Positions 1-12,164 of a DNA stretch of 64,000 bases are shown here, one piece after another (position 1 is the first letter of the stretch; each line of letters begins with the position of its first letter). The stretch is from positions 1,922,001 to 1,986,000 of the forward strand of contig JADANN010000401.1 in the NCBI GenBank assembly GCA_018806985.1, written 5' to 3'. The stretch comes from Angiostrongylus vasorum (Eukaryota > Nematoda > Chromadorea > Rhabditida > Metastrongylidae). The translations under genes and the position numbers were made by a program. Under the pieces are notes generated by a model. It had not been told where the DNA came from. It saw only the letters and a list, made by a program, of their open reading frames with translations, and made no database searches.

Positions 1-251
1 TTGTTTACATGCTCAACCAAATCGATGCCGACGAGATGCTCAGTTCCTCCTCGAACTTCCTGCAAAAAGAAATTTAACTCCGAACGAAACAAAACCTTAG
101 CTTAGGCACTATGAGCCTAAAGAATTTTTCATACCGGTCTATTTTACTGCAGCGAATAGAGGTAACAATTGGAATGCTTACTTAATCGTAGATGGAAAGC
201 TGTGATTCCAACAACGAGCGAAAGAACAAATATGACAGCCTTCTGAAACAT
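1..251 (-). CDS. Cathepsin B-like cysteine protease, 5' end only (copy 1)
   Basis: Two minus-strand exons of a papain-family (C1A) protease whose remainder lies beyond the left edge. Exon 1 (182-251) reads MFQKAVIFVLSLVVGITAF..., a signal peptide with a hydrophobic core, and ends at a GTAAGC donor. Exon 2 (1-46, incomplete) follows an AG acceptor in matching phase and reads RTEHLVGIDLVEHVN, the start of the cathepsin B propeptide. The same two exons occur in copy 2 (8248-8520) with the same intron phase. The ATG at 249-251 sits just before a TTTCAG that also looks like a splice acceptor, so a further upstream exon is possible. It would be a secreted or lysosomal protease of the gut. Nothing here shows whether the rest is intact. 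Confidence 0.75.
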
Positions 252-539
252 TATATTTTTCACAATTAAGTCACGTGAGGTAATGGTTAGTTGTAATATA
301 TGGCGAAAGGCTTATGATAACGCGGAAACATACCATGGTCCTTGCGACATATGTGTACTAAAAGCTTAAAGTCGTTTTGCAGGTTCTGATAAACCTATGA
401 CGATGGGAAAAAGTTGACGAACTCCTTATCTATTCTGAATCCATTTTCATAAGCAAGAACGACCATGTTCGTTCCTCATGCTTGAACCTTCCATAAACTG
501 AGTAGTAATGATGATAATGATAATGACAATGATAACGAG
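252..539. other. Upstream flank of cathepsin B copy 1
   Basis: No gene recognised. It should hold the promoter or 5' UTR of copy 1. A short (ATG/ATA)-rich tract lies at about 508-535. Confidence 0.4.
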
Positions 540-849
540 TTGCCTATGTGCGGCTTACGTTGTAGCGCTTTAGAGCAGCTTTAATCACTGTGGCAGGTGT
601 ATTTATGGAACGGAGGCTTACATCCATCAGTGCCGGTTTTCAACCAAATCTTTCTTAATTTCCACTTTTCCCATGGTGCAATAACCTGAATGTGGACTAC
701 ATCGTAAAGAATGCCTTACAAATCCTACAGTGGAATTTTTACTTTTGCATTGGTCTTTGCTCATGCAAACATCGAGCAAAGGACGTGTCCTGGTCTATTG
801 ATAGGCTTAAACGTTATTGTTACAAATTTTTGAACCGTAAAAAACTGAG

Positions 850-1110
850 ATGGGCAAATTGCTGTCAGACTCGTCTGGGATTCCCTTGCTACCTCTAATC
901 CACATCGGAATGCGCTAATATGGCTATCCCAGGATTCTGAGGAGAATCCACTACGCGAAAATTCAACGACTTTCGTGACGAAGGCGAAAAAGATCTCCAG
1001 GCAGAAGCTGAACCCACATGCCAAAAATCTGTAGGCATTCGTGGATGATCCATCCCAGGAAGCGAATCGATTGCATTAATTTTCCTTGTCTGCGCAGTGT
1101 GTTACATGCG
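850..1110 (+). repeat. Family B SINE, degenerate 3' part
   Basis: Resembles the reverse complement of the family B bodies at 47575-47935 and 59522-59855, including a CCCAGGATTCTGAGG-like block, an ATTCGTGGATGATCC block and the GCGAATCGATTGC block. The tRNA-like head is missing. The block is shared with the duplicate at 19130-19400, so it was inserted before the duplication. Confidence 0.45.
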
Positions 1111-1856
1111 ACGTCGGGTCGTTTAATGCAAGAAATGACTTTCGTGAGTTTGGCTAATAATGTTAGGATTGAACTGGAAGGTCAAAGAAGTCTTAGAAGG
1201 TACTGAAAGGCTTTTGCTTCTTAATGTGACAGTACTTTCAAAAAATTACCTTAATGCTCCTTTTTTGCCTGCAAGTTTTCTTAATGCGTCACACTTTTGC
1301 ATTAATGACTTTTATTTTCACTGCTTTAGTCTGCAAAAGGATGGCAACAGATAGATACAAATGGCACCGGCTTAGTTTTATCCAGGCTTCCAGATTGAAA
1401 TTTCAAATAGCTTCCTGGATATTCTGCTGTTCATTTTTCTTTCCTGGATTACTTTTTTTTCAGCCAGCTAAAAGGTGGGTGCTTCATTCAACGTATAAAT
1501 CGAGTGGAGCATTCTTATTGTTTCAACTTTTATCTGCTGCTTATTGCTTTTTAATGCCAGGGAGTGAAATACAGTCACAATGTTGCTGAAACATGAGCAA
1601 AACTCGAAACCTCAGATGGCCTACGAAGCCCAACTACCATTTCCGAGGGATCATGTCCTATCAACCACCCCCCAACCGAGGCCATTGCTTCGCCTTTCTT
1701 TGCGCCATCTATCGCTGCCGCCAGCAGTATTCTTATACTGGTATATTAACTATGACACAACAGCTTTCAGTCATGAACGAATAGTATGGTACGTGGAAGA
1801 TCTTAAAGCATAAGAAAACAGTGGACATCTTGACTTATTATTTACTGCCTACTATT

Positions 1857-2340
1857 TTTAATAAGACGGTATGTTGCGAAATATAACTCCGGTTATACTG
1901 AGATATTTGCAAAACTCCGGACCGCAGGTGCGTATGGTGGGGAACCAACGCGCTATTACTCTTTCCGGGAACTAACGCGTTCACCACCACACCATGCGGG
2001 TCCTTCGCTTCGTTTTCTCTCAGCTAGTTCTATCCTTTAATACCCTGCCATTAAAAAGAGTAGGAAGCAAATAATAAGTTAAAATTGTGATTGTAACTAC
2101 AGCCTCAACTTAACTGCGTTCATTGCCAATTTGGGCTTCCCAGATCAATCCCGCTGATGGGTGATTGCTGATGGCACTGATCAATAGAACTAGCCGACAG
2201 ACAGGCGAAATGAACCTGCATGGTGTGGTGGTGAACGCATTAACCCCGGAAAGGGTAATAGCGCGTTCGTTCCACACCGCAGACACTCGCGGTTAGGAGT
2301 TTTGCAAATATCTTACCATCATTGAAGTTACAGCGATGAA
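1857..2340. repeat. Two family C elements in inverted orientation
   Basis: The left element (about 1857-2041, minus) carries CAAAACTCCGGACCGCAGGT, then AACGCGTTCACCACCACACC. The right element (about 2085-2340, plus) carries the complementary blocks in reverse order (GCATGGTGTGGTGGTGAACG, GGAGTTTTGCAAATATCT). The paired arms of about 110 bp (1907-2020 and 2205-2318) are separated by about 185 bp. The same arrangement recurs at 37146-37349 and about 58215-58670. Confidence 0.7.
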
Positions 2341-2935
2341 TATTCTGAAGCGAACCCACAGCAAATGCTTGACAACCAGCTAAGCTAGTAGCGACACTCT
2401 GCTTAGATTTTGATGAGCGACAACAACATAGTGTGATAGGTTCACTGCTTTTCGTGAGAAACTCCAGTCCCTTATGCCTTGTATGTCCTCGGTATTTTTG
2501 ATCGACGTCGGCTTTCTTCTCACTCAAGTCCGTGTGAGGAGCAATCACCTTTCTCTGCTCTATATAAATGTTTTTATGTCACAACTGCCATCTAAGAATG
2601 TTCAGAATGGAGTTGTCGCCTGTTAAAGATATTGTTTCATTGAATGGACTGATGGAGAAGACAACAAATTTATTGATGTCCCCAGAATGGAATGACCCTC
2701 TAAATCCGCTTAATCTTGTTGGTACCATGACAAAAACATGCCATGGAATGAGTTTCACTGCAGTACCGGAAAGGCTCATTGAAGCGGAAAGAAATGTTCC
2801 GGATCATCTCAAGGCCATCATTAACACTACTTTCGTCTATGATTGTTGCTAACTCTTTTTAGCACGCGTATGGCCGATCTGTTTCAATTTTGATGGTTAG
2901 TTATTGCATCTTCATCTATCAGAGCTCATAAAAAG

Positions 2936-3209
2936 GATGGAAAAGGATGAAGTTCTCGGCGTTGATCAATTCCTGAGGGATGCGCTGTGCATTCGACTTC
3001 ATTAAGCATCGTATGGAGGTGATTGGATGCATGTCCAGCCTTTACTCGTAGTGGCTCGCCGATGAATCGAGCCAGTGCTGCTATCCTCCCAGATAAGTCT
3101 GATACCAATTTTCCGACCCCCGGAGGGAATAGAATGGTTGGCGGGCCATGGGCACGATGATCGATTCCACGTGCTGCAGGGCACCTCCGACCACTGCGCC
3201 ACACGTGCC
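2936..3209 (-). repeat. Family A SINE (tRNA-derived)
   Basis: Full-length family A copy. Read on the minus strand it starts with a tRNA-like head (A box TGGCGCAGTGGTCGG), then the shared core with GACTTATCTGGGAGGATAGC, then the 3' block ending in a pyrimidine-rich tail. Same structure as the copies at 46011, 60698 and 63491. Confidence 0.8.
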
Positions 3210-4086
3210 GAAACGTTAACTGAATAACTTTTGTACTAACCTCGTGCCAGTTCAATCATGGAAAACCTACCGATTATTGTTGCACAGCTCTAGTGAAAGC
3301 CGATTTTAAGATGCCTCAAGATAACCTTACTAGAAAGCTTTCAAGTCTTCGCTAGAACGGGTCAGCTAGAGGAAAGTCTACTCGTCTTAGTAAGTATTTA
3401 CTTAGGTATTTCTCTTACTGACGTCAGGTAGCATGACCTTATCAAGAAAGGGAATACCTCACCAAAAATTTACGTGACATGCTTCAGTGCATTTTATCCT
3501 TTTCACTAAAACAATGAAAAATATTGAAATTGCGAAAAAGTAGAAGCTGATTCCAAGCTTTAACCATGTTTTCCTCGAAATGCCACTGGTAAGCAAACTT
3601 TGCATTAACCACGACTAAATGTCTGAACTTTTTTTACGAAGATTACTGTTTAATGCTATGGGAAAACAACCTAACTTTATTTAACGTGAACGCCATGTTG
3701 CTGTGCGTTCTTTCATACTGTATCATCCGACCCTCGCAACGGTGATCATTTCTCCATCACATTCATACAATCAAAAAGCTTAGGCTTAATTGCTTTTTAT
3801 TCCTCCCCCGGAAGAATCATTCTTTGATATGTTATTGTTTGCTTCTGCCTTAATCTTGCATTGACCGACCCTTGCTAAGTATTCTGTATGTTTAATCTGG
3901 AGCGCCCGAAATTACTCCGACGTGACTACTAAACGAGTAATGTTTTTTCTGCCAAGCAGTAATTCATTCAAGCACTGACATTCTTGTCTTTTTTTTGTGA
4001 GAACTATTTATACAATTGTGTTCAATATGATTCTCTAAAGTCTTCATTTGTATCTGTGCGATAGGCATAAAAAAAAACATAAGTAA
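3210..4086. other. Intergenic, 3' flank of cathepsin B copy 2
   Basis: No gene seen. An AATAAA hexamer on the minus strand (TTTATT at 3796-3801) lies about 290 bases past the stop codon of cathepsin B copy 2 and could be its poly(A) signal. Confidence 0.4.
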
Positions 4087-7000
4087 CTACTTCGGTAACC
4101 CAGCAACGACGCCAGATTCAATTCCACACTCGTCGGTACCACGACGAATTCGGAAAAACCCTAAATTGGGAGATCTGGATTAAAACTAGAACATCTGAAG
4201 GGTATTTCTCGAGGAATATATCCGACTACTAACATTTACAAATTCGCGACACTGCACACTCACTTTAATGTACTTTGTTTTCGGCGGTTTTCTTGACACG
4301 TAGAGTCTCCTTCACAGTTATTTTATATTGCAGGGACAGTTTTCCCACAACGGAAGTTTTAGACATTTTCAGGCCGACAAAAGTTATTTTGGGAGAGTTT
4401 CATTTTAGAAGGGCTTGTTCAAATGAGTTTGTTAGTCTGGCCGCGAAGAAGACAGTTGGTGACGAGGATCAAACATATCTCCATTACAAAGATAACGAGG
4501 GTGCTAAGATATCTCCTTGCACAGAAACAAACGTGAACCTTAAACACTTCTTTCTTTCATATCAACCTTTTACCGCAAAGGCTTGGTTCTTGATTTCGCA
4601 TTTTAGGACAACGGATAGTGCGCTTTGCTTTCAATGCGCCCCACGTAGAGCATGGAATCACATTTTATCTAAGGACTGCGCCGATTTTGCAGAATGAAAA
4701 GTGAGTTATTTCAATGATTTAATCTCACAAAAGTTCGGAACACGAAAATTTCATAGAAAAGAAAGTCCTAACTTAATAAAATCCCCTACTTGAGAGTAAG
4801 AGTAGTTCTCAGGCGGTGAAGTCACCTGCACTTTTGAGTTAAGTAATAGTGCAACTTTGCCCGTTAACGTGAAACTGACGACGGTTCCGAATGTTTTCAT
4901 ATGCAAATAGAAATCTGGGAGGAATCCGAAAGACATACCGTTCTCTCCCCAATCGGTGTTCCACGAGTTAGCGCAGAGCCAGTAGTCGACACCATTCTCC
5001 GTTCCCCATCCGAGCATCTTCACTGCGTGTCCACCGAGAAAATCACCTCCAGTGTACTACAAAAATCGGAAATTATGCACTTCCCTCACAAAATCGCACT
5101 TTTCATATCACAATAAAACTTTTCACAGAGATTGTTGGTCAGATCTGGGGCACCGTGGTTAGTGGTGATCCACGATAAACGCACAATTGATGGTTCGATA
5201 ACACAGGATTAAGAAAGTTTTCCATCCACGGCGATGAGCAGACTAGTACTAGACTCGTTTAAAACACAAAAACATTGATTGATACACCTATAGACTCTCA
5301 AAGTACTTGGATGCTCCAGATATGGATTCCGTTACTTCTACGATGCTACGAATTGAGTCAAATGCATGGAATATCTCTAAAGGACTTATCAACGTCGAAC
5401 ACCACTCCTTCATTCTTTACTTTTTCTTTATTTAATAATACACATCAAATATTCGAAAACTACAATTTTCTCACTAATCATATCTGTTCAATGATGACTA
5501 TAACTCACTTGGTAGATGCCACTGGAATAATGCTCGAAGTCTGCATAGACTTCAAATGAGACCTCGACCGGTCCGTGGAGTATGATTTCCTTCTGGATGG
5601 TGGCTACATCGGCCGCAACCGCGTAGGAAGATGATCCTGAACAAGTTCTCCTGATACCAACAGTTGAACAGTGCAACCATTGTGTACCATATCGAAAGTC
5701 TTTGCGTTGAAATTTTTCGTGTAGGAACAGTAGAAAGATTCACCACATCTTGTCTTACAATTCTATTAGCCTACAATGAGGGAATATTCACGGCTTTAAA
5801 AGTTCACTTGGAATGTCACGCATTGCATAGCCTACTTTGCAGGCACATGAATCAACATGAATTCACTCTCTTGCCACTTTTAAAAAAGAGATCAGTTTCA
5901 TTGAAACCAGGTAGTAGAAGGAAGTCATTGCCGAGGCAACAGCTTTTGTATTGTTTTTATGAAAAAGCTATTTTTCGGATTTGTATTAATATCCGTCCGC
6001 TTCCCTTGTCTTCATGTCTTCATGGTCTCTGATTACTTATTTGGCATCAATTGTTTACTACAGCGTAAAGCAAAATAAAAGTCAGGAATAGGCCCCAGGT
6101 TGTTTTTTGTTTTTTTTTCCCTATGAGGTTAATTGAAGCCAAAGACTGTTCGTATTTATGATGTATTTAGCGGGTTCCCTTTTAAACAAAATGTAGGTCT
6201 ACAAAGTAAAAAAATGTTTTGTAAGTAATTACCGAACTATGGCTTTATCCGTGGCATTTGAATGGTGGGGCTAACATTAATTTAAAGAGTGCGATCGCAC
6301 TAACCGTAGTGCTTGTCCGCCTCGTAAGGGACTGCATAACCCTTTTGACACGAACGCTCGCAAGCATTTGTTGGGGAGAGTTCACGTGGGCACTGCTGAA
6401 ATTCTTAAGCTTGTATTCTGCTATGTTTATATGGTACTTTAAATCAATACTTATTAATAAATACACGAATTTGCCAGTCACCTAAACTCCAGACCAACAC
6501 TTCTATTTTGCATTCCTATTTACCTTGTAATGAACAGGTTTGATGTGGTGCTCACAAGGTGGGAACGGGTAAGGTTTGCAGCCAGACTGTAAAGGAACAA
6601 TAACTCTTGAAAAGTTTAGGAATAACACTATGTGTAAAGATCACAAACAAAAAAATCTTTTGAATTCACTACTCGTCGTTAGTTTTTCTTCTGTTTTGAA
6701 TAAAATACCTTAGTGGTAAAGTTGCTTCCAGTGACAATGCCAACGCTTTTCCAATAACCCCAAGCATCTATTGGATAGCCTCCATCACATCTAAAAAACT
6801 AATTAAACGAGCTTTCTCAAGGCTATTAACCTGTGAAAAAAAATGCTAACTATTGAGAGAGTGATTAAAGTATTGAGGGTTAGGTTTGTCGAAGCGGAAA
6901 AAGGATTTTGCCTCTTCAGTGATTCAGTGAATGATGCTCGATTCACTACGAACTTACACTTACTTGTGCAAACTGTGCAAAAAATGCACTTTTTTTACTT

Positions 7001-8520
7001 AACATGACCCGCCGTCATATCTACTGCGCGGATCCCAGCACTTCTAGCATTAGATTTGGCTCTCTTGTATTCATTGTCCACAAAGATTTTCGAATAATTC
7101 CCTTTCCCAAACCGACCGTCATTTAACCACGACATTACTAATTAGCACCTTTTAAGCTAACACAAGACTGATAAAAATGTCTATTCGGATAATGTTTCGC
7201 TTTCCCCTTCTTTCTCAGGCTCAACGATCCAAGACAATGATCCCCAGACGTTCGCTCTTTCGATTCCCGTTTCCCTTTTTGTTTTGGCTGCCGCTTGAGG
7301 ATTTCGTCTTTTTTTGTGAACATCGCAGTGTTGGAGGAGAGCGTTGGAGAGAGGATCAAACGAGCACCTTGCTTCTTGATGGACTGTATCACTAACCACT
7401 GTGCCTCCCACTCCCTTTCCACCTTCCCTTTAAAAAAAGCCAGCGTTGCAAAAACGAAAAATTTAGTTACCAGAAGGAAACACACCCGAAGCCGCAGTCG
7501 GTACAGCAAGAAAGAAGGTCGTCAGCCGAAATGGTGACCCGCGTACTGCCTTTTGACGCGATACAAATGCGGTCCGTCATCGCCTCAGTCGCTGCGACAG
7601 CCCAGCATGAGCCTTAAATTGACTTCTTCCTCTATCAATTTGTGGTGAAGACGTTATGTAAATAGAAAAGAATGCTTTTCGACTTTCTTTATTGACGAAC
7701 ATGAGGCAGTTTGCTTGTCATTCTTATCCATGAAGTGCACCCCTTCCTTACTAGTTAATGGATGAATCACTCCTGAGTTACAGGAAACAATGAATACTCA
7801 TTAACAAAAAATTTTGCTAAGTAGATCAAGGATTCAAACAAAACAGGAATTTTTACACCGCTCACCACAGGTGGACTGATCACGGATGGAATGAAGCGAC
7901 GGACATTCTGACCAGCTGTTTCGAGCGTCGAACGAAATTGGTACGATGGAATCGTCTATGTCGTCGTGCCTTTTTTTCGTTTACCTTGAATAGTTTTTAG
8001 TCGCTATTATTTCCGATTCTCATTTGTGTTTAGAAAATTCATGATAGGTATCTAGTCACCTACTCTGTACTTTGCTGGCACAGCAACGTGCAACGAACCC
8101 ATCATGCGGCGTTTGATATCATCAGAAACGTTCGCGAAGCGAGGTGATAGTTTGGCCTAAGAAGAACGATATAAAAGCTGTGCTTCATACCCACTTTCTC
8201 TGTAAACAGCAAATCTGTCGTGGTAGTACAAAAACAGAAATTCAAACCGTGAATAGTGTCTGTGCTTTGTTCACATACTCAACCAAATCATTTCCTTTAA
8301 GGTGCTCGGTTCCTCGTATAGGTCTATCTGAATAAGAAAACTTGCATTCAAACGGACAACATAGGTCTATTTAGGCTTGTAAATCACGATTTCAAAGAAT
8401 TTTTGCATGGTGACTCAAAGCTGTGGAAGATAACTATTAATATCCAGAAGTCTCACTTGGTTTTGGAACAGATGCTGCAAAGACAGTGACTGCGAACACA
8501 GCAGCAAGTATGGTAGCCTT
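4087..8520 (-). CDS. Cathepsin B-like cysteine protease, 11 exons (copy 2)
   Basis: Secreted papain-family protease, probably digesting blood or host protein in the gut. Exons on the minus strand: 8457-8520, 8248-8312, 8060-8156, 7866-7955, 7486-7612, 6709-6790, 6524-6586, 5678-5762, 5509-5636, 4939-5056, 4087-4160. All phases join to about 330 residues, the usual cathepsin B size. Visible in order: signal peptide ([17 protein letters not shown]), propeptide ([13 protein letters not shown]), mature start near [10 protein letters not shown], active-site Cys in DQSTCGSCWA (about residue 108, split by an intron), GCDGGYP, occluding loop [10 protein letters not shown], His in [11 protein letters not shown] (about 277) and Asn in [14 protein letters not shown] (about 297). 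The last motif fits the haemoglobinase signature of blood-feeding helminths except for Cys at one Ile/Val position. Oddities: no in-frame ATG at exon 1, where copy 1 has ATG and this copy has AGC, so an upstream exon or loss of the start must be considered. The acceptor of exon 10 and the donors were chosen by phase and family similarity. Confidence 0.88.
6999..7410 (-). repeat. Family B SINE inside an intron of cathepsin B copy 2
   Basis: The left end shows the family B 3' block (CATCTACTGCGCGGATC-like, then CTTCTAGCATTAGATTTG). The right end shows the GAGGATCAAACGAGCACC and ATCACTAACCACTGTGCCTC blocks, which correspond to the tRNA-like head of the copy at 59522-59855. It lies between exons 5 and 6 and does not touch the splice sites. 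Confidence 0.6.
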
Positions 8521-10115
8521 CTGAAAGCTTATATTGCTTTAGACGAATGCTGAAATTTTTCATAGAAAAGAAACACACCATAACCCTGGGTGGCGTGTGT
8601 ACTCTACTGAATCAGAATCCTTTTGTACGTCCCGATAAGCAGTACACGATAAGGTCGGTGAAAAAAAAAGTTGACATTGTTATATCAGTGATATCTACTT
8701 TGAATGTTTTGTGGTCAACAGAAACTATCTACTAAGCAGTAAATCACAGTTTATGGTTGTTGAAGAGCAAGAACTTTCATTTATTTTCCTCACATTCAGA
8801 ATTTCTACGGATTGATTCTTCATGGATTTCGGACTTCTCTGGTTACGGTATAAAGAGCAACTGAACATTCTAGCAACATGAGAAGGGATAATAGTTTTGA
8901 TATTATTTCGCCCATCTCATCATTTTTGCAACAAGGGAGAGCACTGGGGATGGAATGTTTGTAAAGCAGAAGCCACAGGCGTCCACCAAAGCCGATTTCC
9001 AAACAAATCTCTTCTCATTTTCATTTTTACCTACAGACCGTCAATTCTTCTACCTGCAAACTAATCGTAAGAGGCTTGTCCTAATTTCTATGATGTGTTT
9101 ATTACTTATGGCGTGATCTTTGCTTTTTTCGAATTTAGACAGTTGTTAATACAAGACGCAACAGATGATCGCAATTTCCTGTTTACTGAACTCTAGGCTC
9201 TATTTTAACGTTTTTTTATTCATTACAAATTCAATCAAGAAAATGAGTCGTAAATATGTTAGTATTGGAGTAAATACTTTTGAGAAATGTCCAAGGACTT
9301 TTAGTCTGCTCCTATTTGAGGTGATGCAGTGAACACATTCTTCAAAAAAAACGTGCTACAAATGTATTCTTCTTTGCCCTTAATAGCTCTCTAAGCCCCA
9401 CACTATTCATACAAAGACTCTTTCGTGTGGTTTTGCCGCATAGGTAGTTGCACTTCTAGGTGAGCTCCCACATGAAAATCTCGAATACCTTCTCAGCTTA
9501 GCTGGCCCTGCCTGGAGATGAATACCCACTGTATATAACAATTCAGGACTTTAACTCTTCGACCATTAGAATGTGGCTGAAATTACTTGGGAAAAAACAC
9601 GTTATGGCCGGTTGAGCCCAGCCAAATCCACCAAATCTGTGCTTTGGATGCAATGACGGATTGACGGATGGATAGTGTTGATGGATTGATAGATATCACT
9701 GCGTTCCGTATGAAATTTCAGTACATTTCCTACTATGTTGCTGTAGTTTTGATCAATGCTGGTGGTTCTTCATGTAAAATCTGCTACCAGTCATTTTCTG
9801 ATAAAAAGCTCTCCATTAGAAGTGTAACTCCTGTCGTTGAAATATCAACATAATAGCTTTTTTAATGTGTGGGTTCCAATAAGTGGAATGATGAAAATTG
9901 ATAAGATGACGGCTTAAGTATCTTTAGTTTAACTCAAAAGATCGACTTTCTATAAACCTCGGCATAATAATCGATAAATCTATAGAGTTCGTGGAAACAT
10001 GTGTATAGACAAACATCTAGTTTAGGTTTTCTTTTTACTCATGGTGAAAGAATGCCATTATTTAAGCTCTACAGAAATTTAGATGGAGTTCATCGAAGTC
10101 TAAAGAAGTGTGTGG
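8521..10115. other. Long intergenic stretch without a recognisable gene
   Basis: The first few hundred bases should hold the promoter or an upstream exon of cathepsin B copy 2. A fragment at about 9465-9535 resembles the 3' part of family D (CTTCTCAGCTTAGCTGGCCC, then GATGAATACCC). A 50-bp block at 9930-9985 (GACTTTCTATAAACCTCGGC) recurs at 27905-27955. Nothing else identified. Confidence 0.4.
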
Positions 10116-10116
10116 G

Positions 10117-10262
10117 AACCACCGAAAGCATTGATTGATAGAACTAGCCGAGAGAAAGCGAGACGAAAGACTCGCATGGTTTTAGTGGTGAACGCGTTAG
10201 CCCTTGGAAAGGGGTAGTAGTGCGTTCGTTCCTCACCGCAAACACCTGCGGTCTCTTATTTT
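10117..10262 (+). repeat. Family C element, 5' head fragment
   Basis: Contains ATTGATAGAACTAGCCGAGA, a TTAGTGGTGAACGCGTTAGC A-box-like block and CGCAAACACCTGCGGTC, in the family C order on the plus strand. Confidence 0.65.
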
Positions 10263-10299
10263 TTTTAAGTTCTATTCAATATTTGGAACATCTGTATTG

Positions 10300-11390
10300 C
10301 GTCTTCTGTCTTTATCTTCCTGAATCTCGAAAACGCCACAATTTTCGAAAGATTTAGCAGTATAGTACGGCTTGGTAATCTGCGTACCAGCAACATTTCA
10401 CGAGATATCGTCTGTGCGCTCTACTATAGTGTTGCTAAAATTCTGAACCTCCGTCAAAAATCAATCCATGCTTCATCTACACGGCTGAGCCTTGGATGTC
10501 AGTTCATTTCACAAAGTCAGCGCGAAATTCTAAGTCTGTAATTAGATTGATGGGTTGTCTCAGGAGAACGAATGATGTTCATACTAGTTTTCTTTTTTTC
10601 TGCCTACAGCTTAATCAATGCGCCCTATCTCTATTTTCTTCAGATGTCACACACATGAAGAACCACACATTTCAATTTTTTGACAATCTACTGCAGGCTT
10701 TCTACAAATCGGTTTTCCATATGATTTATCCACAGCTTTTTTGTTTCAGGAGCTTCTAAAGAATCTTCAATGCATTGCTCTGCAGTTCCTCAGGAAGGTG
10801 ATGGTGTTTCTAGGAAAGTCAGGATTTTGTAGGAACTCCCTTGCAATATTCTACTTTGGACAGGTCACTAACCGCTGTATTTGATAAATTTTGTCCAAAC
10901 ACATCTTCTTACCACGTTCAAGTCCTTTGACAAGTGTCTCGTAGCTCTAAACCGGTTGTTCAGTGACACATCCATTGCGTTTAGAAAACAATTCATCCAG
11001 AAGTTTTCATTGCATGAAAACCGTCACTTTCTTTTCCGGAGATATCGTGATAATATAACAACACCTGGAACATCGTAGTCCTCTGAAATTTCTCAGTAGA
11101 GGGCAAGTCGATCAATAACACAAATTGGTGCTCTTAAATCTCCGATGAGCTTCTTCTGAGGTGCTCACCTCACCAAAAATTCTTGCTGTCGTCGCGAAAA
11201 TATCTTGAAACAATGATGAATAGCGGCCTGCTACATCGCCTTCGGTCAAATAACCGACCAATTGCAAAAGTCGTCTGGGTAAGGGGGGGGATCCTCGTCG
11301 CAAAGCCAGCAAAATTTTCGATTTATACGAATTGCTGGCCGACTTGTTGTAGTAAAGACTAAGGAACTCGCTGAATGACATTTACTGTCG
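10300..11390 (-). pseudogene. Decayed protein-coding sequence, possibly hAT/zinc-finger transposase
   Basis: Minus-strand translation gives several short open pieces in shifting frames, interrupted by stops. They include NCFLNAMDVSLNNRFRATRH and LSKDLNVV, and an 89-residue open piece at 11112-11381 (MSFSEFLSLYYNKSASNSYK...). The LNAMDVSLNNRF piece looks like the central part of hAT-like/zf-MYM-associated transposases (inference from pattern only). No intact ORF and no terminal repeats were seen, so it is at best a fossil. Confidence 0.25.
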
Positions 11391-12164
11391 ACAGCTTCAC
11401 CAATAAACATTCATTAGTGGCAGTGGTATACCAAAGCAGGTTAGGTTGAACTATTCAATATGATCAGGACTTGGCACTCAAACCTTGCAACTGTAGTGAT
11501 TCCTGCTCTCCCGAAGCACTAGCTAGTTGCGATTTTGTTAATCGGTTCATATAACCCTATCTTTCATCCGAACCTTGTTTAGTAACGCGTACTACTCTAC
11601 TCTTTATCTCTAGTTTACATTATCATAACGTTTGCCCTACATGGTTTGCATATTTTCGCGTTAGCCTCTTTGCATCGTTATAGTTAATGTTGTGCAACAA
11701 AGTCATATTGGCCAAGTTTGAGGTCAGTTTCAGGTCCAAAGCACGCACATAATTCCATTTTTAGTCCACACTAACGTGGTTCATTAAGAAGTTAAGCCAA
11801 AATATATAGCCCTTTTTGATGAGTTCCTTAAGGCTCATCCTTAATCTTTTTCTCCACTACTGTGACATTATGTCGACACATCAACAATGCGATTGGAAAT
11901 GAAGCTGCAACCAACTATTAGTTGAAAATCGATTCCTATAGGTTTGATTTATCATAGCGATTAAAGTACTAGGCTTCTTTTATAATTAACAGGTCACGAG
12001 GAGTGAACCGATTAAATCTTTTGTGCTTAGCGGCAGCAAAGAATGGAAAGAAGAACGAACAGATGTGAACAAGTGAACGATAAGCAATGGGAACGGACAA
12101 CTGCTATGCCAATAAAAAGACTAATTGGTCCTCGTATTTTTCTCACGATGTTTTCTTTTACTGT

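Larger units (their letters stand above)
540..2860. repeat. Duplicated spacer, copy 1 (partner 18540-20910)
   Basis: This stretch is colinear with 18540-20910. Matching blocks in order: a block near 580-640 around CACTGTGGCAGG; a family B-like block (850-1110 against 19130-19400); a block with CAACTTTTAT and GCTTATT (1520-1600 against 19790-19870); a block with AAATCCGCTTA (2670-2760 against 20450-20530); and a block with CAACACTACTTTCG or its variant (2815-2850 against 20865-20890). Similarity is patchy and the two copies have different SINE insertions, so the duplication is old. No coding exon was identified; the small ORFs here are not conserved between the copies. Confidence 0.6.

Noticed and set aside
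4275..4697. 140-residue plus-strand ORF
   Set aside because: It lies wholly inside the last intron of the minus-strand cathepsin B copy 2, has no recognisable motif and no splice context.
5664..6032. 122-residue plus-strand ORF
   Set aside because: Antisense of cathepsin B exon 8 and its flanking introns; no motif.
7138..7509. 123-residue minus-strand ORF
   Set aside because: It runs across a family B SINE and ends in the wrong frame of cathepsin B exon 5.
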